From NCBI RefSeq assembly GCF_901709675.1, contig NC_051102.1, positions 2,649,912 through 2,713,911 of the forward strand: a stretch of 64,000 nucleotides of DNA, read 5' to 3'. The notes below the pieces were generated by a model. That model was not told the origin of the DNA, did not search any database, and saw only the letters and a program-made list of their open reading frames with translations. Within the stretch, counting starts at the first letter, position 1; the number at the start of each line of letters is the position of its first letter. The stretch is from Syngnathus acus. Lineage: Eukaryota > Chordata > Actinopteri > Syngnathiformes > Syngnathidae. Position numbers and translations under genes: made by a program. This document shows positions 34,312 to 46,759 of the stretch, piece by piece.

Positions 34312-34967
34312 TCATCTGGGGTGCTGGCTGTGATTCTGAGAGCGGGCCAGGACTGGGTATGCTAGATTTACATTCAGCTGGTCATTGTGTTGGATCAAGG
34401 AGACGTTTTTGTAATGAAGCACCAGATCTTTGAGGGAGGAGTAGAGATTGTATGGCTCAGCAAATCCGTAACCTGTGGCCGTCTTGTTGATGACGCAGTG
34501 TTTCGTGTCTCCATCCACACTGCAACGAGGGGGAAGAAGCTACTCAATACCTAGCTCACGTATCCAAGGAACTAACCTGCGACCAAATGGAAATGTAGAC
34601 TTACACAACAGAACAGGCATACGAGCCCTTCTGTGATTGGCTCTCACGGATGAGGAAGGTGCCGTCACATTTGCCCCTCAGCAATTCCTCGGCCTGGGTG
34701 CGCTTGATGTCTCCCACGTACCAGGTGCACTCGTCATGATGGGGCGAGCCCTCGTCTTCCTCCAGCGAGTACGAGCTGGAAAAGCGGGCGCCGTAATTAC
34801 GAGATGATGCTGATCTTTTTTTTTCGGCTAAATGAATGCATGTGCTGCAGTATTCGTCACTAATTCCTGAGCAGAGTGTCAACACACACACTTACTCGTC
34901 AGCGTCGTTCTTTATACCCAGCCATTCGTTAATCTTTTTCTGCCTTGTACCCTTCTGTGTCAGCCAT
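34312..34967 (-). CDS. pik3r2: PIK3R2 C-terminal SH2 domain and C-terminus
   Basis: Exons 34967-34896, 34775-34605 and 34519-34312. [20 protein letters not shown] closes the iSH2 segment, then an acidic linker (SLEEDEG) and the cSH2: [30 protein letters not shown] (FLIRES, phosphotyrosine-binding Arg), [26 protein letters not shown] and [15 protein letters not shown]. The protein ends in a short [11 protein letters not shown] tail with TGA at 34314-34312. The tail differs from the Pro-rich human end. Confidence 0.95.
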
Positions 34968-37900
34968 CTGAAAAAAAGACCGACATATGTACATTCAGTG
35001 CAAACCCACAGCCAGGAAGTCATATTTGACCAAATTCGTGTCGTGTACGTGCGTTGCCTTACATCAAGTATTGGTCTCGAATTTTGCGTAGCTGCATGAG
35101 ATCCGGCTTGAGGCTGTTCATCTTCTTATCGATTTCTCTGTTATCAGAGACCTGCTCTCGCAAGTCCTGCTCCAGCTTTCGCTTGCTGTCGTGGATCTCT
35201 TTCACGCGAGACTTCAAACGCTCCGAGTTGCTCTGGATTCTGATTGGACGGAAAAATGGAAACAATGTCAGAGTCAAAACATGTCGCACAACAGGCACAT
35301 TGTGAATAAGCCCATGAAGCAAAACTCCGGCTCACTTCTGAATCTCCTTTTCATTGCCCTCGCGCTGGAAGCGCTCCAGGGACTCTTTGCTGTAGCGTTC
35401 CTGAGTCTCACATTGCTCCTCAAATATTTTGATAGTCTCGTTGAAGGCCTCGATGGCTGTGCGCTTCATCTGCAGTTCCTGTCATAGGATTGTGATTGAC
35501 CAATGACCATGAAGTTGTTTTTTTTTTCTCCTTGGTTTTATTTATCTATTTAAAATCCTAATTTAGTTTGCCACATGATATTTCAGGTGGAATTATGAGC
35601 TGAACTGAATAAGCATTTTTTTTTCATACATATAACCTACAACAAAAAAATTCTTAATCAAAGTCATACCTGTGAAGTGCGCGTGTACTCCTCGTACAGG
35701 GTGTCGTACTCGCGACTCTTCTCTTGGTATTGCTCATGATAGATCTTCAGCTGCTCACCAACCTCCTCAATGCTGTTCTCCTTCACCAGCTGAACCATGC
35801 AAACACAAAAGTTTTAAGTATTGAGAAAGACACTACAAACTGAGATTGAAGAGGATTGAATCTTTATGTTCTCTATCTCATTGGTTTGCTTTTAAGGTGC
35901 TATTTTCAACTCGGACGGGTCACATTTGTGAAGCCCGCAAAATCCAAGAATGGACTTAAAAGTCAACCTTGTGAATGTTAACGTTCATGAATGTTGTTGA
36001 CTTTGTGGCCAATTGCACCAACCTGTTGGTATTTGGAAACAGGGTAGAGAAGTTTGGTGTCTAGCTTGGCGTTGTACTGGGCCAAGGACTCGTGCCGGTA
36101 ATGGTTGATCAGCTCAACTACGGACAGGAAAGTGAGAGGCTCGGAGAAGCCATAGAGGCCATCCCTGTGGTAGATCTTTATAAGTTTGTTGTTTCCTCCT
36201 CTCCTTTAATGGGCAGAAAAAAAAAGATGAACTTAATTTTAATTCAATTTATAATTTTCTGAGCTCTTGCACAATTCCAATAGTGTCTCTTCACCTGAGG
36301 GTGAGGGTGTACTCGCCCTCCAGTTTGCTCGAGGCATCTCGTACAAGAAAAGTACCATCCGGAGTGTCTCGTAATTTCTCATTTACCTCCTCCCTGAGAA
36401 CGAGCAAAAATACTTAACATTTTCCACTGCAACTGATCAGCTACAAAATCATTCCAAAGTCACTGGCCTTGCAAAAAAAGAAAAAAAAAAGGCACTAATT
36501 ATGTGCGTATTAAGATGAACACATTTATTATTAAATGAAATAAATGAGTTTTAACAGTCATTCCTACCTGGATATTTCTCCCCAGTACCATTCAGCATCA
36601 CTGAGAAGTGTGCTTGTGTCCGTCATGGCTGTGGGTGTGACTTTTGTCTTTGTTGGCTTTGCTGGAAGAACTGGAATCAGACAAGTAAAAATTTCTGGTT
36701 CCACCCCTGCTGTTGGTAAATAGGGAACAACGAATAGACAAAAACTACCTGGTGGTGTGAGGTCTTGTTCTGCAGTTCTCTCAATCAGAAGTCGTTGCAC
36801 TACAAGGGCAGGCAACTCCTCATCCAACGACAACCTGCCAAACCATTATTTGATAATTGCTCTGCATGGCAGCCACAATTAATATCTACGTTCTGTTGTC
36901 AAACTTACAATGGCGTGGCGGGGCCTGTCCTCATCAGCAGCGGTCCAAAGATTTTGCCCAACGTGTGTGTGTCTAAACCGTTGCTGGCTTGCGCCTGGGT
37001 CACCTTGGCCAGGTGTGCCAGGAGGTACTGCAGGGTGAGGCGGTGATGGAGAGGGACGGAGGCGGAGCTCTCGATGACCCGGCTTACCTCTCTGTCATGG
37101 ATGCCAGCTGCTGCACCACCTGGAGGAGCGATTCACGTAGCAATGTCAGTCATTAGCATGCAAGATCATTCTTGAATAGGGGTAATCAAAAGTGCTTTCT
37201 ACCTGCTGACTGCTGTAGGTCCTGCTGCTGCTGCGTGACGGCAGTTTGTAGATGAGCATAGGTACAGGCAGGGATGACAGGTGAGGGAAGGTCTCTCAGG
37301 TAGTGCAAGACACACTCGGACAAAATGCCCACATCTGTCTGAGTGATGTCACTCTCTGCATAAAAGGATAGTCAACAATGTTACCTATCGTACAGTATGT
37401 TAAAAATGCATGCCACAAAAAAATTTGTTATTCTCCTACATCAGAATCTTGGATACATATCATAGCAAGCGCTATATAAGGAATAATTAGGGCTAATAAT
37501 TTGGGCAACTACAAGTTGTCAAGGCTAACTTACCTGGAATCAAACTGTCTGAAATGGAGGAACTAGTAGTCATCCTGTACAGAGTTGGGGAGTCCAGACC
37601 TAGGAAACAGAGCAGGAAAAAAAACAACTAAATTATGTGCCAGCACTAATGAAACCACGAAACTCTGATTAATATATTGTTTGTGGAATAAGAGTTATAC
37701 AGAATAATTTAGGGTAAGGAAGGAGCCATGTGAAATTTTAATCAACTGCTCATTTGATTTGATACACACTATAGCTGAACTCGAACTTCACGGCTCACTT
37801 GTTGTCTGGGTTCGGTCACATGTCGTTCACAATTCGAGCCTGAGGGCACTGTGGTGTTAATTTTAGTTGACAGCAGGGGGCGATGCGGGATAAAATGTCA

Positions 37901-40900
37901 TCCTCCCGAGATGAATGAATTCTTAAACGAATTTGACTCGGCAGAGTAGTGTAACCAACATTTATGACACTTGGGCGGACACACCTAGATCCAACGTCAT
38001 GCATGGATGTTTTTGTTCTTTTTTACATCCACAAAAACCATCTGGTAATTCCACATACGGCCAACTCAAGAGAAACATTTTAAGTTTTTCCACATACAAT
38101 ACAAGCCAATACAAGCAACTTTTTTCCCCCCGCTATTTCCACTTTGGAAACACGGTGGGAACTCTGGGCAACAACATTACTCATTTCCAATGCATAAAAT
38201 CCTCCAGGAACATTGGGTCTCGAACGTTTGCGTCAGGAGGGTCATTTCTCGACAACCCTGTCTCTCGGGTAGTTTTATAGTTTTTTTTTTTTATAGTTTT
38301 ATAGAACGCTCATAATGCCAATTATCCTATTAGGCTAACATTTGTTAGCATAAACGATGGCATGGATATTCAAGCTAGCTTTTAAGGAAACACTTAAATT
38401 TAATTGAACCATTACTGTTGGTTGCAATTGAATATTTATTATTTGTTGAATATTAATGCCCCCCCCCATCCATTTAAAATGGTCGTCAGTTCTGCTATAC
38501 CATTTCTTGCAGTGTGGGTCCGCTATAATGTTTCTAAAATGCTCAATAAATAAAATTGAGTTGACTTGAGCAATTACACTTGGACACTCTGATGAAGGCG
38601 GAAGTACCCGCCGAAACATGTCAGGTAATGCATCTAAAATAATTTGTTTGATATAAAAGAACCAGTGAAGTAATTACACTACCGTATTTTCCAGACTATA
38701 AGGCGCACCTTCAATGAATGGCCCATTTTAAAACTTTGTCCTTATATAAGGCGCACAATTAATGCATCATGTCAGATTTTTAATCCGAATCAAATCATTC
38801 TCCATTTTATCTTTTTTATTTCAACTTCAGACGCAACAAATTACTTTATCATCACAAAATAATGATCCATAGTCTTTTTGATTCATAGTCTTCAGCGGGC
38901 CACTTATGATTGATTTCATGACACAATGCTTCGGGCCAGTTTAAATTTAGGAATTTGGTCCATATATAAGGCGCACCGGACTATAAGGAGCACTGTCGGC
39001 TTTTGAGAAAATTTTAGGTTTTTAGTTGCGCCACAGTATATCCTTTAATCCGATTTAATCGTCTTACATTGTATTTTATCATGTACCAATACGTTAAGGT
39101 TCTGTTTGTCTTGATTTGAAAACATGCAACATGTTTTCTTGTGGGCTGGAATGAATTCATGTCATTTCAACTGAGCAAATTGATTTGTTACACAATGAAG
39201 TGAGCTATCCGCAAGTCAAAGCACCATGTACTGTACTTAAATTGAAATTGACCAATTACTACAAAGAATACACTGTGCACAAGTACGGCAGGAAGTACTG
39301 CGCGATGTGCTCACCGTGTTGCAGTTGTCAAACGAAACAGATGTCGACGGTCTGCGTTTGAGTCTTTATACGTGCAACTAGACAACAAAGGCGGTAATGT
39401 CACTTGGACACAAGCGATTTAACGCGCGAGTGGATCCACTTGTCTGTACATCGACACTTGTGCTAAGGCTGGCGTGAGGGCGAGAGGCAGATGGCGCGCG
39501 AGAGGGACACGGTCGCACATGGATGGAAACACAGCGAGGCGGACCGGCGATTCACTTGGCTGTCCGACACGGAGATAGAATCTACCTCTTTGCTCTATGG
39601 CTTGGATCAGGCTGACGAGGGCGGCGGGAGCCGTCTCTAGTGGTGTGAACTGCTCACTCAGGTCGGGCACCGAAGCAGCTGAAACAACAACGCAAATCAC
39701 CATTACGCGTCAATCGCAGAGCCTCCAGAAAGCCCCGCGGGATCGACCGCTACACAGTAAACAGGGGATCATTTAGGTACTTGGCGAGAGTATACAATGT
39801 TTAAGAACACATGACTATGCAAAGGTCAGCATATAAAAAGTAATTTTAGCCTATTTGGCAGGAAGCACACCTGTCCGCCGAAACCTGTGGTTCTCGAACT
39901 TTCGACACCACCTAAAAAAATTCTTCGCTCTCCAAGTATCGCCATGGGGTTCATCAAAAACAAATCTTTATTCCAAGAAAAGTTAATAGTTTGAAGTTTT
40001 AATCGTAAGAGCAATTCACCATTGTTTTGTGGTCGTTGGGGCAGAAAAGATTTGGTTTCTACAAAATGTGTGACCTCAAAAATGTGTAAAAGGACAACGA
40101 CCAACAATCGCAGGAATTGTGATGATTTGTGTTTGCTGGATAGAAAAAAATGTAAGGTTGTGTCGTCATCAATTGTGAGCAGGCACGGCTCCTGAATGAG
40201 ATGCTTGACCAATTCATAGGGGGACTGAAAAAATCATTTATGAATCCACTTTAGAATTTGAAATAATTTAATCATTTTGAAGTTATCATTTTAAAGTTAC
40301 CATTTGATGAGAAAGTGCACTTAAAAAGCTTACAAGTAACAAGTTGTTTTTGTACTTTGCAACCGTCCGTATACTAAACCAAACATGGCTTGGGTTTAAG
40401 TGAAAGATTACAGGAGAGTGAAAGGGTGAAAAAAAAAATTCCCTCCCTCCCTCCCTCTTCCTTCCCCCTCCTTTTCTTTTCTCCTGTCGAGCTTTCTCTC
40501 CTTTCCTCCACTCGACTCTGTCCCGCTCGCTGCTTCGCCTTAGCTCTTTGCGTGAGTGGAGCACAATAAAGGATTTAATCAAAACTCCTGAACAAGCAAA
40601 AGCCCAATGGCAGTTCGCCAGGCGCTGCTCAGCCAGGACATACAAGCACGCAGCGCCTCCTATTCGGTCCCGGAGCAGAGCTGTTTGCTGGCTGGGGCGG
40701 TGGACGAGAGGGAGGTTGAGAGTGGTGGGGGTAACACCCCGAGCAGGGCTGAGCCGGGCCGGGCCTGACCGGGGCTAGGCACTAGGCTTCTGTTCCTGTT
40801 CAATTGCTGCTGATTATTAATTTGGGGAGTTCAGACAAGAAACGCTGTGTCAGCACATTCCATTCTTGCTCTGGTTCTTGTCCTCACTTTCCCCGAATGT

Positions 40901-43900
40901 CTCTCTTTCTATCTTGTGCTCCAACATTCCTTCTCCCGCTTCTCACCAGGACTTTTTTTTCTCCATTTCACTGCCTTTTGTTCTCTTAACTTTTTATCCA
41001 ACTTCTCTTCTCCCCCCCCCTCCATTTCCTTCTCTCTCTCAGTTTCCATGCCTGCCAGTTAAACATGAAAACTTTGCCTGGCAGCGTCTTCAGCGCGCAC
41101 AGAGACAGACCACTTCTTATTTAGCCCTGTCGGCCATCTGGACGTGCAGGCCCCTTCCCCCTCTTCTCTCAACCTAGTAGCACTCACTTGGATGTACTTG
41201 TGCAGTCCTGACTTGACAGTTTGTTCCAAGCGGCATTGCACGTTAGCATTCTCCACAATATGCCTCTATTAAAAAATGCGATTATCTTAAAATTGTGCGG
41301 GAATGCTGACAGATGGCGTCACTGAGCCAAAAAGGAACTAAATGAATTGAAGACTTTAACACCGGTACAAAATGTCATCGTGTGAGCAGCAGATCTGACA
41401 TCTGACATCTGATTGGATGTTTGGTTCTCGCAAGGGACCATTCCTGAGTCCAACATTAACCCTTATTGGACGGTGGCCCAAGCTAAGTTGTGCTGGTCCT
41501 GTTAGAATCCGTACTACCTGCGTATTTGGCAAGACTAAGATTGGAACAAGTGTGACAGATTTGAGTGTTTGTGCAGTACTGTTATAATGTTAAGGTTGTG
41601 AAAAGAACCTAAAGAGTCTGACGTCAACCTTTGACTTTGCTCATGGCATCTGAGTGTTATAATTCGCACAGCTGCTGAAGATCCATGTCAAGCAAACAAA
41701 GGTTGACTTGAGGACAACCGCTCAATGCTGCCATTTGTCTTACGTAAAAAGTCCGACGCTTGGGCTGGAACGAAAAGGGTCGAAAACTCGAGTTTAAAAT
41801 ACAGATGCGGCTAAATGCAGGCTTGCAGGGCTTATTACTTGTCAAGCCTGGCTGCGTGCAATAAAGAAGGCAAATGGAAGGGTTGAGGGGAGGATGTGTC
41901 TCCAAATTCTTGCTAAAGGCGATGTTATTATAGCTCGTCAATTCAAGCTAATCTTACGGAACTGAGGGTTGATCAAGCGCATCTCGGTGCAAAAATAAAG
42001 TTAACCACTAAATGGAATGCAACTAGTGGTTGGGGGGGGAAGAACACTGTCACTGGAATCCCATTTAGTGGTATGCCACGCTCCTAAAAATTATTTTTCA
42101 AAGCTGCTAAAAATTTGCATAAATGGTATGAGCTGCATTTTTTACATTTATTTACCCTAACAATTTCATTTTTTTTAATTAGAGACAGGCAAGTACCAAT
42201 TCCAGCCATCGGGGTATTGGATCAACATGTATTTGTGAAGGCTGCTGAAACCAAAATCTGACATCAAGTAAGTTGGCAGCAAATGGAACTATTCTGCACA
42301 TTTGTTAAATGAAATCTTAATATCAAAATTACTTTGTACTAGGAGGTACCAGTACTCAGTACCTATGAGTAATCAAAGAGTGAATTCTCGTAATGGTATC
42401 AGTCTGGCAAAAAGTGGTATCATACATCTCTAATTTGTATTTTAGTCATCTCTATGTTTCTATTTCTTAACAGCTCAAGTCCTTAAAAAGAGAGGAGCGG
42501 CCAATATTACACAATGCTGGTCATTCCAAACATGTGTTTGTTATGTTGAGTGGCGACAAGACCAGTTGGTGCCTGGCTCACCAATGGCGTGTAGCAGTAT
42601 GTAATGCTGCCGCTCAAGTTACATGGCGACATGTCTCCGCTGCACCCCGACTAAACAGACACGCAATGTTTCAAGAGCGGGCAAGACCATCCATTCCTCT
42701 CTCACAACACACATGTTCAAGTTCAAGCCTAGACGACAAATGCAGCTGATTTGCACAAAATTCTAAATCTGGTTTCTGATACTGAATAAAACTTTTACAA
42801 GAAAAAAAACTACAAGGTTCTAATATATCATGCAGAGAATCTTATAAAATTGAATTAAGAATGTTGTGGTGCCGATATAGTACATTATTGTATATGTGTA
42901 CCCTTACTAAGACTAAAAAAAAAAAAAAAGCTTCGATACTTTTGACACCGATACCACTTTAGGTGGAGTAGGTAATGGAGAACTAAACTGGTCTATGAAA
43001 AGTTTGTGTTTAAAATTTAAATACATTTAAACAAACACATTTTCACCACAAAAACTGACATCATCAAGTATTGGTACTTGTGTCTGCGAGTACACCAAAA
43101 ATGAAGACTCAAACTTGGTCTAAAGAAGCAGTACCGGTGCATTCTTAATGTTTACTTTACTCAAGCACTGCAACCTGAAACATGTTGCAATTGCTCAAGT
43201 TGAGGAACCAAATCCAGCTGGTTGCTATGCTTGCAGATGGATGGTTTGGCCTTGGCTTTCACCATTGCCCCCCCCTCCCTTTTCAGTCTATCCACATCTT
43301 TTCCTATTCTCTGCTGTCTCGGATCCTCTCCCACCTCCTTCATGGATTCTTTGAAAGGCTTTTCTAAGTAGTGTGCGTGTGTGTGTGTGTGTGTTGGGGG
43401 GGGGGTTCTCTCCTTTCTGAGAACTGGCCCTGCTTACATGGTTTATGGGTGCCCAGAGACCGTATCAGACGTGTTTGTGAATCGAGAGAGTGAAGCTGGA
43501 CAAGAAGGGTTTGCACGCACGCCAGATCACTGTTCACCTCAGCAGGAAATTAGTGAAGCCAAGGAAAGAGTGCTATCAAAGGAAGGAAGAGAGAAAAAAA
43601 AAAAAAAAAAAAAAAGACTAATTCTGGTTATAGCTGTAGTTTTTGCTTGTGGGGCAAACGTGATAATATATTAAATACAGTGAGCTCCCACATATGTATT
43701 TGCAGTTCCTTCTAAACAAATTTACCTACTCAGGTTTTTTTCTACAGCAGCTAGCTTTGCTTACGTGCCAAAAATGCATCATCCCTGGATGCCACAATTT
43801 ACAGAAGGGCCCGATGTTATTTAAACTTCCAAGAGAGATGGTGACACCGCGGATAAGCCCACTGCCCGTCTGCCGGCCGGGAGGAGCACCAAAAGCACGT

Positions 43901-45766
43901 TAGCTCACGAGCTAGCTAATGGCTCGCGCATTTGCTCATGTTTTATTAATCATTCAAATTGAAGTATGGCAAATGTTATGGATTTAAAAAATGAATATAG
44001 GCAATTTTAAGCTTTTTTGGGAGTGTGAGAATTGTGTTTTTACTATTCGTGCTAGGGCTTGTTCCCTGTGCCCCGCAAAAGCTGTCTGGGGTCTATGAAA
44101 ATGAAATGGTTACATTGTATTGCTGGACCTCCATGCCAAATGTAGCTGCGCTGACAAAATCAAGTGCGTCTCTTGTGATAAGCGCTTTTCTGAAAAGAAC
44201 AGGGAATTTCCTGGAAAAATTGAGCATCCGAATGGGGGACACTGTACTTGTGTGTGCAATGAATGCCCAATTGGTTTGAGCTGAGGTAATGCAGAGTTCA
44301 CAGCCTACGTGCTCAGAGCCAAACCTCTGCCATCTGTCCAAAAAGCAGGGAGAATGACACCGAATACGGTTTCTGAGTACAGGTTAATGCAGCGACGATT
44401 CTTCTTTAATTCTGCCGAACCTGTAATACTGAACTAATGGTCTGAAGACAACCTTTATATTGTAATAGTTAGTATTTCAGATTTGAATGATTTCTTGTCA
44501 ATGTGGGATTTTTAGTCAATGCTGGCTCTCCACACTTGATTTTGTCGGCTGAAATCCAGAGGGTGTTGCCAAGGTGGAAAGCTTCTCTGGAATTAAAAGA
44601 ACCCTTTATAGTCCCAGAGGAAATATCCATTAGCTTGTATTATAATGAAATGCTAATCACGTTTGATCGGGCAATACAGACACTTATTAGAATTACAGCA
44701 AGCGCATTCTAACTCATTTTAATTAAGGTACATTTAACACTATCAACACAACATCAATTTGGTTCCAATTTGGTTGATATTTTCTTCAGATTCTGTTTTG
44801 AACATTCCTTGCTGCTTGTTTTAAGATTTTGAAAGCAATTTTGTAATTATGAATGGGGGAAAGTATTATCAAAGTATTATCTTCGAATTTGACACATTGG
44901 GTGGAGTGTTTTTTTTTTTAATTTATGGTTTGTGTATGAACAAAATGTAGAATGTTGAGTGACAAGTATACAATGTTGAGCGAAAAAAAAAAATCCCATC
45001 TCCATTAAAGAAAAAGGGATATGTTATGACATTGCAGTTCGCTTCTGATTTACGGCTTACTATCAAATTTAGGGATGCAACAATACCAATTACAATAGCA
45101 GTGCTAAATTGCCAATCTCCGTGAGGTATTGTACAAAATTACAAAACAGCTTACTAAGGGAATTAACAATTGTATTCAAATGCATTTGTTAATGATACAT
45201 TTTGTTTTGTGTCATTTAAGATGGGATTTATTCGGTTTGTCTTGTTCTATGCATCTAGTGTTTCATACTAGTTTATGGGGGGGTGTATAATGAATGTATA
45301 AATTTGAAAACGTGACTTGCAATTCAGTTGTAATAAAAACTCTCTCCTCATTTTTGACTCAAAAATTATTTTTTTCCTTCAACTAATATTCCAGCATCAT
45401 ATTGAAACATCACCTTCATTTGCAATAAACAATGCAATTGGCCTTACCTTGGCATGAGTCTGGTGTTGGAGCAACCGGTAAGGGTCGCTGAGACCTGGGT
45501 TGACTGGACGGGAGCGCCATCTTGACAGGGCCCACATATTCGACATACGTTCCGGGGAAGTCGCCCCTCTGCTTGGAGCGCTCGTTGTAACCGAGGAGCC
45601 AGCCGAGGCACTCGGGCTTCTCTGCGCAGCCCTCGTGGTAGTTCTCTACAGACAGGAGCGAGGCCTTGCTGACAATCAGGAGGTCCCCTGGTTGCAGATC
45701 CAAGTCTTCTTCCTGGTCCTTGGTGAACGCGTAGAGGGCGCGGTACTGGAAACCTTCGGTTGCCAT
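34312..45766 (-). CDS. pik3r2: PIK3R2, phosphatidylinositol 3-kinase regulatory subunit beta (p85-beta), complete
   Basis: Adaptor subunit that binds and restrains the p110 catalytic subunit of class IA PI3-kinase and brings it to phosphotyrosine proteins at the membrane. Coding exons in order: 45766-45448, 39678-39586, 37599-37534, 37355-37203, 37119-36909, 36834-36749, 36670-36568, 36393-36295, 36203-36023, 35789-35670, 35478-35336, 35239-35063, 34967-34896, 34775-34605, 34519-34312. They total 2202 nt, giving 733 residues and a TGA; human p85-beta is about the same length (728). Phases match at every junction. Order: SH3, RhoGAP-like (BH) domain, nSH2, coiled-coil iSH2, cSH2. The start ATG at 45766 ([14 protein letters not shown]) sits right at the SH3 edge, as in mammals. 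Choice of R2 over R1 rests on MAST3 and IFI30 as neighbours and overall resemblance to human p85-beta. Confidence 0.96.
35063..35789 (-). CDS. pik3r2: PIK3R2 inter-SH2 coiled-coil exons
   Basis: Exons 35789-35670, 35478-35336 and 35239-35063, residues about 438-584. They encode the antiparallel coiled coil that grips p110: [87 protein letters not shown] and [20 protein letters not shown]. The [15 protein letters not shown] stretch includes the Asn/Asp positions known to contact the p110 C2 domain. No disruption is seen. Confidence 0.95.
36023..36670 (-). CDS. pik3r2: PIK3R2 N-terminal SH2 domain exons
   Basis: Exons 36670-36568, 36393-36295 and 36203-36023, residues about 330-437. A Pro/Thr/Lys linker ([11 protein letters not shown]) leads to [32 protein letters not shown] (the FLVR motif with the phosphotyrosine-binding Arg) and [41 protein letters not shown] and [12 protein letters not shown] follow. 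The third exon has two possible acceptors 3 nt apart (36203 or 36200). The upstream one gives LRRGGNN, matching the usual length; the other drops one Arg. Confidence 0.95.
36749..39678 (-). CDS. pik3r2: PIK3R2 RhoGAP-like (BH) domain exons
   Basis: Five exons (39678-39586, 37599-37534, 37355-37203, 37119-36909, 36834-36749), residues about 107-309. They read [20 protein letters not shown], then [55 protein letters not shown] and KIFGPLLMR. These match the breakpoint-cluster homology domain of p85 proteins, which binds Rac/Cdc42-type GTPases and supports PTEN regulation in the family. Conservation is lower than in the SH2 domains, as expected for p85-beta. Confidence 0.88.
38680..39030. mobile_element. 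TA-flanked miniature element, copy truncated at right end (PIK3R2 intron)
   Basis: Same family and orientation as 12673-13068. It begins TACCGTATTTTCCAGACTAT and keeps the internal CATATATAAGGCGCACCGGA, but breaks off after TTTTAGTTGCGCCA, so the right terminal repeat is lost. It lies in the intron between PIK3R2 coding exons 2 and 3. Confidence 0.75.
39679..45447. other. PIK3R2 intron 1 of the coding region
   Basis: 5.8-kb intron. It holds a GC-rich patch at 40.45-40.78 kb (pyrimidine blocks, then GGGCCGGGCC-like sequence) that could be an internal promoter or enhancer, and a plus-strand stretch at 43.75-44.34 kb with clustered Cys codons (see findings). No p85 exon was recognised here. Confidence 0.6.
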
Positions 45767-45833
45767 TTTGCCAGGGAAGCACAATTCAAAATGGCTGCCC
45801 AGTGGAGGATTATATGGTGCGGGCCAAGTCCCC
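45448..45833 (-). CDS. pik3r2: PIK3R2 first coding exon: SH3 domain
   Basis: The coding part is 45766-45448, ending CAA-G before GTAAGG (phase 1). It encodes [20 protein letters not shown] (the ALYxF strand and acidic RT loop), PGDLLIV, then [20 protein letters not shown] with the conserved GDFPxxYV strand. A proline-rich RPLPVAPTP segment follows. A good acceptor (CACTTTTTGCAG) at 45834 suggests the exon begins at 45833 with 67 nt of 5' leader. The frame stays open upstream of the ATG, but those residues do not resemble p85. Confidence 0.94.
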
Positions 45834-46740
45834 CTGCAAAAAGTGGGTCCGGCAAGACAGAAATCCCCCACGAGAAAGCAGCAAACGACAAGTTGGATGT
45901 TGCGGGGTGCCTTTAAGTGGGGGTGGACGGGACCCACGGAGTCACCCGAAGCTTAGAAGCATTTTTACAAGTCCGCAAGGTAGCGCTTGACCTCCGCACA
46001 CTTATTTCAGACCTGACCGGTGTTGAAGTGGTGCACTTTCCTCAACTTGATACCCCGGTTGAGCCAGATGATGGAGCAGAGGGAGAGCGTAGGCAACATG
46101 CTCCTTATAGCGGCGAACACCTGCTGGCGGCTGAATGCTACGGGAGCAGTCGGGTTAAAAATTGGCCAGTGGAGGGCCGTGTATCGTCGGCTCCCTGCAG
46201 TCGAATGAAGTGGGCTAAATTGGTGTACCAGTGGCGGAGTGGGACGCTTTATAATCCTCTTCGGTTCTGTAAAGCTCCCACATGTTCTGGACAGGGATTA
46301 TGAGCAACCTGCAGGACATTAAAACCCAGAGAAAGAGAGAAAAATGTGAAAAGTGAATTTTAAAAACATCTTTACATGAAGTGCAAGTCATTCGATCGAG
46401 CCGAGCATAAATATAGCGGTGCCTACAGTGTTTATGTGCAACGACGCTTCAAACCGCATGAAAATGGCAAACGGTGGCAGCGCCATGCATTTGTGCAGTC
46501 TTCGGAAAAGACACGGCTCGCATGATGCTGCTGTGTCATAACCAACAGCAGACTTGGTCCCTGGACGGGAGCCGCCATTGCCTTCGCTCTGCATTCACAC
46601 ACTCACGGCTTGAACCGATGCGACAATTTGCTCAGGAACATGAACTTTGACTGTGAAATCGTGCCATGCAATTCCCAAGAAAAACATTTTCGTTGAAGGA
46701 GCGTGCAAAGGAAAACAGGACTTGTGTTTATGCTTGGGTG

Positions 46741-46759
46741 GGGGGGGGGGGGGGGGGGG
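46741..46759 (+). repeat. Poly-G tract
   Basis: A run of about 19 G after GGTG, upstream of the first PIK3R2 coding exon. With the C-rich runs at 47.91-48.0 kb it can form quadruplex-like structures. It causes Gly- and Pro-rich shadow frames. Confidence 0.8.

Noticed and set aside
45500-46303. Plus-strand open frames of 128-138 codons
   Set aside because: They lie opposite the PIK3R2 SH3 exon and its GC-rich flank, with no domain or splice support.
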